Positions 49,433 through 61,800 of a stretch of 64,000 bases of DNA are shown in pieces. The stretch lies in assembly GCA_005784505.1 (NCBI GenBank), contig VCAZ01000115.1:1232806-1296805 (forward strand), read 5' to 3'. This stretch comes from Bagarius yarrelli (Eukaryota > Chordata > Actinopteri > Siluriformes > Sisoridae). The first letter of the stretch is position 1; every line of letters begins with the position of its first letter. The position numbers and the translations under genes were made by a program. The notes beneath the pieces are model-generated. The model had not been told where the DNA came from. It searched no databases and saw nothing but the letters and a program-made list of their open reading frames with translations.

Positions 49433-50952
49433 ATATATAAAACACTCATATATATAAATTTATGATATATTTATATAATTATGTATTATAATGGGACCCA
49501 GTTGGGTTAACGAGGTGTTTTGAAATAATAAGGTTTTTTAAAATAATTTTATATTTACCTAATTATGATAAGTAAGATTTCTGGTAGTAATATAATTTTT
49601 TGAAGTAGAAAAGTGTGTGTGTGTGTGTGTGTGTGTGTTTGGTTGTGATAATAATGTGTTTTATTGAAATAACGAAATGTTTCTTCAGTAATGAGATAGT
49701 AACAACAAAGTTTTAGCGTAAAATTAAAACGTTACCTCGCTATATTTGATCTTTAACTGTAAAATGTAATTTTTTTCCCTTGTAATATATTTTTTTTTTG
49801 CAATAACAAACAAATTCCTTTGGAATAAAATGTCATAAGCAGATGATTTCTCTGTGTAATGGAGTGTAAACAGCTTCACTTTGCATTCATCAACTATTTC
49901 AATGTTATTCTTAAACTATTATGTTAACATTTGTTCACGCGCTGGAAAGTCGGTGGTTTGGTTTTTTTTTTCTTTTTTTCAACTCTTTTCTTTCTGTGAT
50001 TATTTCAAACTCAATCTGGCGACAACGTCTTCTTCCAGAAGTGTTTATCCTCACAGGCTAGGTCATTAAACCAACAACCCGTGACTGCGTATGCCGCAGA
50101 TCATCACTTGCTTCAAAATGAGTCATCACTATCATGCAAAAGAAGCCTTAGGAGATGAGAGACGAGAGACGAGCTGGGAATCTCTTCATCTCTCCTCCAG
50201 TCCCTTTCTGATTAACCCACATCCACATGAGCCCCACGTCCTTGTCCTGTATTCCGGTATTCATTATTCCTCAGATCTGAATGAATAAGTGATCAAAGAC
50301 CATCAGGCATCAGAGGAGGAAAAAATAACCTTCAACCCGAAAAGCATGTGGGTTACAGGAGGAGTTGCGCCCCCTGCTGTTTATATAGAAATAAGGCAGG
50401 TCTTAGTACTGATTTACACACAACAGCTGGGTAGCAACCACGTGAAATTCAGACGATGGAGGAAAGTTGGTATGGACACTATTCCAAAAAGAAGGATATA
50501 AAGAGAAAATCATTACATTTGTTGTCTGTGATACCAAAGAAAGTCAACAATAAGAACCGTTTGGTTTTTATCTGCGTGATGAACATTTCTATTTTATCCT
50601 GTCGATTAAAAACCGAATAACAAACATTCAACACTGCTGGCTCTCTCGATGTTACTGTTACCGTTCTTTTACTTTACTTTATTAGAGTAATCGCTGGCAA
50701 AGTTCCACCCAAACACCAATAAACACAGGAATTATCACTGAACTAGTCGCTGAAGTCATTACAGTTCATTGTAATTGTATGACAGCGTAACTTATTTACA
50801 CTCATAAATAAATATAATAATACATAAAACATATAATAAAGTAAAGATGCACCAAATACACAGAAAAGTGAATTTTATATAATCATAATGTGATGAAGAC
50901 GACTGAGAGGAATCCATGTTTTGCGAAGAAAGGCTTTATTAATAAACTGGTG

Positions 50953-51152
50953 AAGTGGTGGCTCATGGTTAAGGTGTTGGACTACCAACCCAAAGATTCT
51001 GGGTTCGATTCCCAGCTCCAGCAAGCTGCTACTGTTGGGTCCCTGAGCAAGGCCCTTAACCACCAATTGCTCAGTTGTATAAAAAAATAAAAAAAAAAGA
51101 AATCGCTCTGGATAAGGACATCTACCATCTATCAAATGCTGTAAATGTAATA
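50953..51152 (+). mobile_element. SINE A, copy 13
   Basis: The head is gaagtggtggctcatggtta, the B-box gggttcgattccc and the core gggtccctgagcaaggccct. An A-rich expansion (about 51079-51101) precedes the tail ctctggataaggacatctac. Confidence 0.87.
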
Positions 51153-51286
51153 AAATAGTGCAAATACAGAGACGTAGTCAAAAGTGGAACCCTTAAATTA
51201 TAGTTTTTTAATCCTAAATAAAAAAAATAATATATAAATTATTGCAAATTTGTATAAAGTATAAATATAATAAGACTTTTAAACAC

Positions 51287-51478
51287 CTGGGTTCAATCCC
51301 CCACCACTGGCAAGTCAACCACTGTTGGGTCCTTGAGCAAGACCCTTAACCCCCTTCCTGCTCCAGGGGCGCTGTATCATAGCTGACCCTGCGCTCTGAC
51401 CCCAACTTACTAAGATGGGATATGCAAAAAATGCATTTCGTTGGCTCTGTACACGTACCTTCCACAATGAAGTTGAAT
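51287..51478 (+). mobile_element. SINE B, copy 5 (5' truncated)
   Basis: It starts at the B-box region (tgggttcaatcccc) and keeps the core gggtccttgagcaagaccct, ccaggggcgctgtatcatag and the tail atgcatttcgttggctctgt. It lies 135 bp after a SINE A copy. Confidence 0.82.
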
Positions 51479-52154
51479 ATTTATTTATTTTATATTTTAA
51501 CTCTGCTGAACTCACAAAATTGATGTTACAAATTGCATAATTCCCTAATTCTTTCCCTCAAAGTTCCATTGTTTGCATAATTATTTTACCTCATTTCCTA
51601 AAAAAATCGGACCCCTGAGTTTGTGGCAACAGTTAGAGGTTTGCTGGTAAGATGGTGTCCATAAACGTTGTCGTATAGTGTACAGTATGTACTGACTTTC
51701 TATGGTAGCTGTACTCGTGTTCCTGAAGAAACAAAGCTTTGGCTGAACTCCAAACAAAAATGTTCAGAGCATCAAACTCACAGTAGCTCCTATTATTCAT
51801 CTATTTTTCATACAATCATCTTCTTCATCCTCTTCACTCCTCACAGCTGGCTATTTATGGCATAAACACGGCTCTATTGCTCCTCTCCCATGTGGAATAA
51901 AGGACATTTTTTTTGTTTGCCAGCCCACTCACTGCATCTATTTATATCTTCTACTTAATCATCTTACAGCTTTATTTAAATACTTCTTAAAAACTCATTG
52001 TCAGATTCTATTAATAATAATTGAGAATAAGCCACATTAGGTAAGTCTTAGCTAGCTATTTCAGAGGACTTCGGTATTGATGATGTGATGTCATTACTGG
52101 TCTGAAATAACCAATAAGGAGATTATTTATTGCTGTGTAATTGGCCTTGTAATT

Positions 52155-52616
52155 TATTTGTTTCCGTGACCGAGCTCGTAAATAAAATTACTCGTATGTC
52201 AAATCAATTTTCACATTGAAATGCTATTAATCCATTCCGGGTCCCAGAAAACACTGCAGAAAAATAAACTTATAAATAATGATTAATAATGAAAATATTG
52301 TATAAAAACACTAGAATAGAATGAACTGGAATAAACTGGTTTTATTAAGTATAATGTGCAGCATTTACCTTGGAGATCAGACGACTCCACTTGCTAACGC
52401 ACATGTCTGACTAGCTATCGAGTGAGACACGGGATGCTGGGTGGATGTTATGGCGTTCAGTGTTTCGTTTGCTACGCTAACTAGCGGTTGGGTGTCTGAA
52501 GCTGCCTCATAAACCAAATTTTAGCTCGTAACTCAAAGCAAAAAAAAGGGCTGAGAGACGACTCGTATCTCAGAAAACTCGTTAGTTGGGACACTCGTGA
52601 GTCAAAGCTACCACTG

Positions 52617-52618
<2 letters not shown>
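52155..52618 (+). mobile_element. MITE-like family D, copy 4
   Basis: It covers gtgaccgagctcgtaaataa to gtgagtcaaagctaccactg. Its outermost left end is lost. The right end runs directly into the TA tract that received the Tc1-like element at 52663. Confidence 0.83.

Positions 52619-52660
<42 letters not shown>
52617..52660 (+). repeat. (TA)n tract, left of the Tc1-like insertion
   Basis: About 21 TA units lie between the end of MITE D copy 4 and the Tc1-like element. Confidence 0.95.
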
Positions 52661-54140
<1,480 letters not shown>

Positions 54141-54150
54141 CATTATTTGG

Positions 54151-54198
54151 GGGACTTACATTTTAGATGAGGGTTAGGGGCCTTGCTCAGGAGCCCAA
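54151..54198 (-). mobile_element. SINE A fragment, copy 14
   Basis: A short reverse-complement piece (gggttaggggccttgctcag, gagccc) abuts the poly-T tract. Confidence 0.6.
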
Positions 54199-54911
54199 AT
54201 GTCAAATCTGCTGTAATAATTAATTCCCACCTAAATTTCCCATCTTGTGGGATGTGGTTTATTTCTTAAAATGGCAAAATATTTAAAGGCTCAAGTCAGT
54301 TTAATTTACTTTAGCTTTAATTTGCGTTCCCTTCATACAAACTTCTTCCAGGAGTAACATCAGACCCAAGGATAAAAGCAAGAAGGTTTTATCATCTGGT
54401 TGGTTTTTACCCGCTGTCTGATTAATATTTTGTGGTCAGATGATCTCTTATGCCACCTGCTGTACAGAGAGAGGAACTGCTCTTCTTCTCACTGACATTT
54501 TTCTAAGGTTTGTTTTGTAGTCTTGACAACAAAATGTCATTGACGCCTGTTAGTTCTTCTATTATTTACAGGCTTGTTTTGCTAAAGGATTAAATTTGGT
54601 TCCCTATATTTAGATGAGATGAGACGAGACGAGACTAGATTGGACTAGATTAGACTAAATTAGATTAGATTCAAAGGTACATGTACAGAGCCATTGAAAA
54701 GCAGTTAGCATCTAACCAGAATTTACAATAAACAGCAGTGTAATAAATAAGGGTATGAGGGTAATAATTACAGATAAGAGTGAATGATGTACAGAAGTGG
54801 TATGTAATATATAGTATTTATAAATAAGGGGATTATATAGTATGATACAGTTATAGCTGTGCAAGGAATGACATATATATGATATATACATACAAGTGTT
54901 TGTATGATACA

Positions 54912-55188
54912 GTATTCATTCATCTTCTATACCGGCTTATTCCCTAATTCGGGGTCACAGGGATCTGCTGAAGTCCATCCCAGCCGTCTCTGAAGGGGGG
55001 AAAGGCAGGAGGGGGACACCCTGGACAGGTCGCCAGTCCATCACAGGGCCCCACACACACACACACTCACTCCAGTGGGCAATCACCAATAAATGTAACA
55101 TACATGTTTTTGGACTGTGGGAGGAAACCGGAGAACCCGGAGGAAACCCACACAAGCACAGGGAGAACATACAAACTCCACACAGAAA
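54912..55188 (-). mobile_element. Family C repeat, copy 6
   Basis: On the minus strand it ends in the tail tagaagatgaatgaat. It contains tgacctgtccagggtgtccc-type core, ggttctccggtttcctccca and gtttgtatgttctccctgtg. The tRNA-like head is missing. Confidence 0.82.
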
Positions 55189-56056
55189 CAGCATACAACA
55201 GCATACACACCTGAGAAGTCTACTGACTCAGAGTTAAATAAATACAGAAGCAATCAACTCTAGAACTTCTTTAAAGTTCTAAATCATCTTTAACTTAAAA
55301 GGATCACCACTGCCTAGGTAATAAGGGTAATTGTGTTTGATTGTCAACTGAACTGAAACTGTGCTAGACTTTATTATAGCTAACTAGTTTATCTGGGACA
55401 TGTTAGTAACTTTATTCTACATACATAAACTAACATCAAGGCTAGAAAACCAGCTGACAAACAAACCTTTTAAATAAATACATGGCTTTTTCGTTCACTT
55501 AACCAGTCAGTAGATAGAAAAGAGTGCTAGCAAACTGGTTAATTAGCAATAGGGTTAGACAATACATTCCTAAGATTGCTCTTTAACTGCAGCTTAAATC
55601 AATTAAATGTTTAAAGGAAAGAAATTGCAGATAAATGAACACCAAATTTTCTAAATTCAAGCATTAAATATTTAGGATTTTTTTCTAAATAAGAAATCTC
55701 AAGTTTTTTATGCAGCTCCTGAGGTCTGTTGCATAATATATGAAGTGGAAATGGCTTTTAGCGAAACGATTAGCGTCTCGCACAGCAAACCTTCATTAAG
55801 GACCGATTTCTAAATGTGGGAAACTTTAGGGGAAACTGCACAGACCTCAGCTGTAAAGATTGAAGTGATAGTAGTTTTGGTAAAATAACTGAAGTTCTGG
55901 TTGAAGTTGAAGCAGTTTTGGACAGTCGTTTATGTTGTCTTCCCTTCCTGTTATTGTTATCCTTTTCTGATATCTTCCATTGCCGGACTTTCTTTCATCA
56001 GAACTTTCTTGTTCCCTTCTATTTTTTCTTCTCCCCTCCCCCATCATTTTTTGGGG

Positions 56057-56230
56057 AAAGCGGTAGCACGGTGGTTAAGATGTTGGACTGCTAACCAGAA
56101 GATTGTGGGTTTGATTCCCAGCTTCACCAAGCTGCTACTGCTGGTCCCCTGAACAAAGCCCTTAACCTCTGTTGTTTAAATGAGGTAAAAAAAAAAAAAG
56201 TAAGTCGCTCTGGATTAGGACGTCTGCTGA
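56057..56230 (+). mobile_element. SINE A, copy 15
   Basis: The head is gcggtagcacggtggttaag, the B-box gggtttgattccc and the core ggtcccctgaacaaagccct. A run of about 13 A follows gaggt, and the tail is ctctggattaggacgtctgc. Confidence 0.86.
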
Positions 56231-56239
56231 AGTGTGTAT

Positions 56240-57380
56240 GATCAAGTAAAAAAGCAAAACCACAATTATACTGTTGTACATTTTCTGTTCCCCATTAAGC
56301 TTTGGTTTGATGATTCTTTCATGAAGAATAGTCTTAGCTACAGTTTGGTAGAAAACTGTAAATCTTTATTTTTCACATTTTACTGCACAATGAGATGCTT
56401 TTCTTCACATATCCCAGCTGGTAAGTCAGCCACAACTGATGATCGGTTGTTAGCTCACTGCCCGATTTCCCATACACCATCTGTTAGTAGTGCAATGAAG
56501 TCATCCACTCTAGTTCGAAGTGGTGCAGCCTTAGGAAATCTCTCCAGACAATTAACAGCCTAAAAACTGGAATCAACCAATTGGATGAGGTCGGGGGTTC
56601 TCTTGGACAAGTGTCTGCAGTAGACTCCGAAGACCTGCTTTCAGATTAAGAATCTTACATACAGGAATTACAACCTGTTGCAGACAGACAATACATTATT
56701 GGAGTGATACAGGACAGGACGCTTATCACAATTGAGGGACGCATTTACACCACCATTGAGAGACGATTGGATGATTTTGATGGATGAATAAGCAGGAGGA
56801 TGTGTCACTGATTAACAACAGGGCAATATTAGAGTTAAACAATTGATGGCAACGCTGCGTTTGCGCGATGAAGTAATTCGACAAATTACACATGATCACA
56901 GCATTTTTAAATACACATTTTTGATAATGATTGGGATCAGCCATATGACTGGGATGAAATGATGATGGGGGGGGGGGGCTTTGAACAATGTAGTAACACG
57001 AACACTGGTCTAATTTAAGACAATGGACACGATAAATGGATTTGAGTTTCCTACTGACACATTGCTAGTTTTGTTTAACACTTACAATTGGTAAATACCA
57101 TGCAAATGGGTGAGGTGTTGGAACCCTCAACAGAATCAAATTCGGATTTTGAAAAAAAAAATATGACTTCATCAGTTAGGAGGAAGATCAGACACCGCAA
57201 AACACAGCATACTAAAATCGATCTGAATTCATTGGCGGTCTCATGCAATGGTAAAATAGTATTTCTAGTAATAGATGGTGGCAGACGTTTGTAGGTACAC
57301 GGTAGACCCCCAGTCTCTGTTTAATCTAATTGTATCTTCTACCAATTTAGTGGACTACACCAAGATTTTCATATAATGTT
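56240..57380. other. Unrecognised segment with scattered coding-like pieces
   Basis: Plus-strand frames give pieces such as LQPVADRQYIIGVIQDRTLI, TIEGRIYTTIERRLDDFDG (about 56670-56790) and, later, LRDEVIRQITHD and SSVRRKIRHRKTQHTKIDLN (about 56850-57290), with shifts between them. This looks like a decayed gene or transposon, family not recognised. A G-run (56966-56976) lies inside. Confidence 0.3.
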
Positions 57381-57386
57381 GTTTAC

Positions 57387-57574
57387 GTTTACAGTATTTG
57401 GCAGACGCTTTTATCCAGAGAGACTTACATTTATCTCTTTTATACAACTGAGCAATTGGGGGGGATTAGGGCCTTGCTCAGGGGCGCACAGTGGTGGTTG
57501 GTGGTGCTGGGAATCGAACCCTGGTCTTTCTGGTATCAGTCCAACACCTTAACCACTAAGCCACCACTTCCCCT
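57387..57574 (-). mobile_element. SINE A, copy 16
   Basis: This reverse-complement copy is near full length: tail atttggcagacgcttttatc, core ggccttgctcaggggcgcac, B-box gggaatcgaaccc and head accactaagccaccacttcc. It lies about 1.1 kb beyond the fam135a stop codon and could fall within a long 3' UTR. Confidence 0.87.
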
Positions 57575-57599
57575 ATTTGTTATTGCATATTAAAAGCCA

Positions 57600-58666
57600 A
57601 AAAAAAAAATGCAACAGAAACAGTTTGTTTATATTCCTATTATTCCTATTTCTATATTTCTACATAAAAACCGTTGTTAAATAAAGCTTAGATACTCGAT
57701 TGTGGTTTAAATCTGTGAACATTCTGCCTCTTACAATACTAAGCCATCATTTTAAACAATGTGAACGAGAGAAAACAAAACACTGCATGATCAATTCCAA
57801 GGCACGTTCTTATGTTTGTAAATGGTTGAAGAGGAAAAGATGCAAACACTTGGATTTATTAAAACACGATTTAGGTACATTATATAAAAACATTTTGGCG
57901 AATAATAAAATCGACATTTTCTTTACATTTCTTGCTTATAAACATAAATTAGCACCGGATAATAGAACGAACTTGAATTATTTTTTTTTTTCCTTAACAC
58001 AAAACGATATTAAACATGACATTACTTACATTTGAGTAAAACAACTTAACTTTGAAATGTGGAATCAAAACGCTACATTCTTTTACCCAACACCAGGTTG
58101 GGACACATGGGAACACGTTTTGATCATAATATTGCAACAGCTAAACAAGACATCATAAAAAAAAAAAAATAATAATAATAAAAAAAAAACCCTATAAGGT
58201 CGTTTTAATGCTTAAAAAACGAATGCAGTTAGAAGAGCAGACACTCCTGCTGAAGGTGAGCATTGGCAGCAAAGGCGGCTCGTTAGTAAGATATAAGTAA
58301 GCCAAATACATTACGTGTGGGTTTTTTTTTAGCAGCTAAATTTCCAGTTCAATATCAACATAGAATAATTAACCAAAAACCATTTTTTTCTGCAGTAGAC
58401 ATAAAAATATGTTAAACATTTATACATTATATACAACATAAATGTACATTGGCTATTTTCATGATCAACGGAACACTAAAAACATTATTTTAATGCTAAT
58501 ACAATTTTAAATAATGAATTTTATATTTAGCTTAAAAAAAAAAATTAAAAAAAATAAAATAAATAATAAAATAAAATAAAATAGGTCACTGAGAATGTCT
58601 ATTCCAACGTGGAGGTATTTGTGCCATATATATATATAGAAATATAATTTTTTTCGTCCTAACCAG
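57600..58666 (-). other. Probable fam135a 3' UTR and 3' flank
   Basis: AT-rich sequence directly downstream of the fam135a stop. A 111-codon plus-strand open frame at 57700-58035 is antisense and of low complexity, so it is not called. The end of the transcript cannot be fixed from the sequence. Confidence 0.4.
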
Positions 58667-58872
58667 CTATTGAAAGTACTTTAGTCCGGCGACCAGAAAG
58701 AACTTCTCCAGGAATATCTCCGAATCCAGAACAGCGATGTGGGCTGCCCGTCCTATTAAAGAGTTGGCTGTGTTGGGCAGCGCATGTACAACGTTGTACC
58801 GAACCAGGTTACAGTCTTTGTTCTGTAGCACAGGTACTAATAAATTCTCAATCATCTCAGCATACACTGGGC
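58667..58872 (-). CDS. fam135a: fam135a terminal coding exon
   Basis: This 206 bp exon has an acceptor aattcccag and stop TAG at 58669-58667. It encodes PVYAEMIENLLVPVLQNKDC through FFLVAGLKYFQ. RAAHIAVLD holds the likely catalytic His. The 3' UTR continues leftward. I cannot place a canonical AATAAA on the minus strand close to the stop, so the transcript end is not called. Confidence 0.95.
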
Positions 58873-61800
58873 CTGGGAATTAAAATTAATCATTGGAGAT
58901 TATTTAATTAGTTTATATAACAAGCAACTATCATTTCGGAACAATAATAAGAGAGGGAAATCCTGGCGTTACCCATTTGCTTGTCTTTTAAAGCTGTTTT
59001 GCACATTTCAATGCGAGCGGAGTGATAGGGCACGTAACGGTCCTGCAGAGAGCCCACCAGCACCAAATTTCTAAAAAACTGTAGACCTAAACAAAAAGTC
59101 AAATAAGTTGACACACACACACGCATCCAAACATTAAGGCAAGCCTTAATGACTAAATAATATTTACCAGCTTTCTTGCTTAGTTTGTAGAGGAATGTCT
59201 GCCGAGGGTCTGAGTGATCACGGCAAGTCAGCTGCAATAGTGAACCGGACTTTTTCCATTTTTGCATGAACCACAAACCTGAAAAAGGAAAAAGCCAATC
59301 ATTGTTTTACAATATTTTATTATTAACTGAACTGATTAAGTGTTTTATGCTTTATTCACTGTACTGAAGGTTCGATTTATTAGTACCAGTATTGACGAGG
59401 GCGGAGCTGTTGTACAGGGTGCCGAGATGCGGTCCAGACAGTGACAGGAAGGTATAGAGTTTGTTAAGATAGGGCTTGAACTTGGGCCTCGTCAACACCG
59501 AGCGGACTATCAGATTTCCCAGAGAATGACCCACAAAGCTGGAAAACAATAATAATAAATGTGATCATTAATGACAGATAACTTAGTTTTGAAAAGGACA
59601 CATGCATGGAGCACACACAGTGATTTAAACATGAAAAGAAAAGTGGTGGCTTAGTGGTCCTGGTGTTGGACTGATACCAGAAAGACTGGGGTTCAATTCC
59701 CAGCACCACCAAGCCACCACCGTGGGCCCCTGAGCAACCCCCGATTGCTCAGATGTATATAAAAGAGGTAAATGTAAGTCGCTCTGAATAAGGACGTCTG
59801 CCAAATGCTGTGAATGTGAAAAACATCCTATTCAATGTGAACATCTGATAACACATTTTTACTTTTCAGTGCAACTATAGTTTTGTTGTTCTCCCTTGTG
59901 CAATGACAAAGACTGATAATATTGCTGATGATTATAATAATAATAATAATAATGCTTTTATAAATTATAACAGACATACATCGACTTGCATAAACAAAAT
60001 CTATTGTTTCATCTTAAAAAAAAAAAAAAGTTTACCTTATTTTAGAAACTGTGAGATTGTAGATTTGTATATATTGTACAATTTCATCCAGAAGTCGATC
60101 AGTCATAGAATCGAAGTCGGCAAAGGTGTCGTTCTAAAAAGGGTGAACAAAAACAAGACATCCTTAATGTTAAATGATTTTTATTACTATGCAAAACATA
60201 TTTTATGTGTGTGGTTAGTTACCTGGTTTCGCTCTGACATTAGAAAGTCTATTCGAGCTCCAGGCAAGCCGAGTTCTAGGTAAGTCTTCACCAACCTTAA
60301 ATCTGCACTGTTACCTGTTGTTCATGTAGAAGGAAAGAATTGGGTAATTGATTCTACACAGCAAATCCTACGCAGGGTTAACCCACGCAAGCCTGCTAAC
60401 CCAGACAGCAGTCCAGGTTCAATGTTGGATTTTTATTGATATTTTCAACATGTCCCTAAGCAGCACCACCTTTGTAAACACCTTTGTAAACACCCTTGCT
60501 TTGAAAGGCTTGTCATGCATGTTATAGCGGTCTTGATATTTTAGGCTTTTTAGATTCACCTTATGGTGTATGGCCCCTGAAAAACAGTTGAAGCTCACAA
60601 TTGTGGCCCCTAAATGCAGTACTTAAACATGCCTTTATGATTCTTACCATCTAGGCCATGGACACACACAATGAGGTGGACACCCTCATCAGAGCGCTCA
60701 TCATCATCCAGGCTAAAATATGGCACAGTTGAAGCCAACTCGGCCACTTCGCTGTAGAGAAATCCCGGCAGATTGAGCTTCTTCAGCTCCTTTCTTGCCT
60801 GGGCAAATCTACAACACACAATTTTTGAAGAAACAATTGTGGCCAAATTCTTGCAATGTTTAACCATTAAATGCAGATAAAACAAAAGTGGTAAAAAAAA
60901 AAGTTGTACATAACCTATTTTTTATAAAAGGATGTACCATACAAACAACTAAAATACTGAGGAAAGTTTAATAAACTCACACTTTCATCTGGGCAGGAGG
61001 GGTACTCTCGTACCATGGTCGAATTGTACTGGTCCCTAATGGTTTTGGCAAGCAGCTCCAGGGGAAATGCATATTCCTGAGCTGCTCTAAATTCCTATGC
61101 CTATAATACGGGCATGTAGCCTCTGAGCTGCTGGTGCCGTTCCCGTTCCCATCGTCACTCTTGCTCTTTACTTGTGGCAGACCATTAACATAATCTGCCT
61201 TATCCGTCTCCTCATAGTAGCCATTTTCTATCATCTCATGGTTTAGCTTTTCTTCTCCTTCTTCTTCATTGGAATGAACATTTGTTTGGATGCCTGGCAT
61301 AACAGCTGGTGTTTCCTCTGGGCTTATCTCCGAAATATTAAAGCTGGAGTATGAACCAAAATAATTCTCCACCAAGCCTTTCCTTACCAAGTCTGAACTG
61401 CTGGTGGCTGATGTATTAGATGTTGCTGCCTGCATCTCAGTGCCAATTTCCAGCCCTATATCCTCTCCGACAGAAGTTTCAAGTTTGGCAGACTCGGACG
61501 TCTGCTGAGAGGCAAACGCTTTGCAGAGGGACAGAAGAACAGAAGCCTCGTTACTCTGAAAAACAGTACCGTCAACATGGCTCGGAGAGTGTTCTTTGTG
61601 AACTGTGGACCTAGTTGGACTGGTGGCATGGAAACAGGTACTGGTATCAGTTCTATCAGTGAAAGCCAGAGCTTGCTCCTGCACAATGACGCTGGAAAAT
61701 CGGTATGGAACCTCAGCCTCTATCTCATCGTCTAAGGGAAGTGAGTTTATGGAGGTCAGAGAAGACTGTATACCACTCACACCACTAGTACTCTCTAGGT

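Noticed and set aside
57700..58035. 111-codon plus-strand open frame downstream of fam135a
   Set aside because: It is antisense to the probable 3' UTR, Lys/Asn-rich from AT-rich DNA, and without recognised domains.
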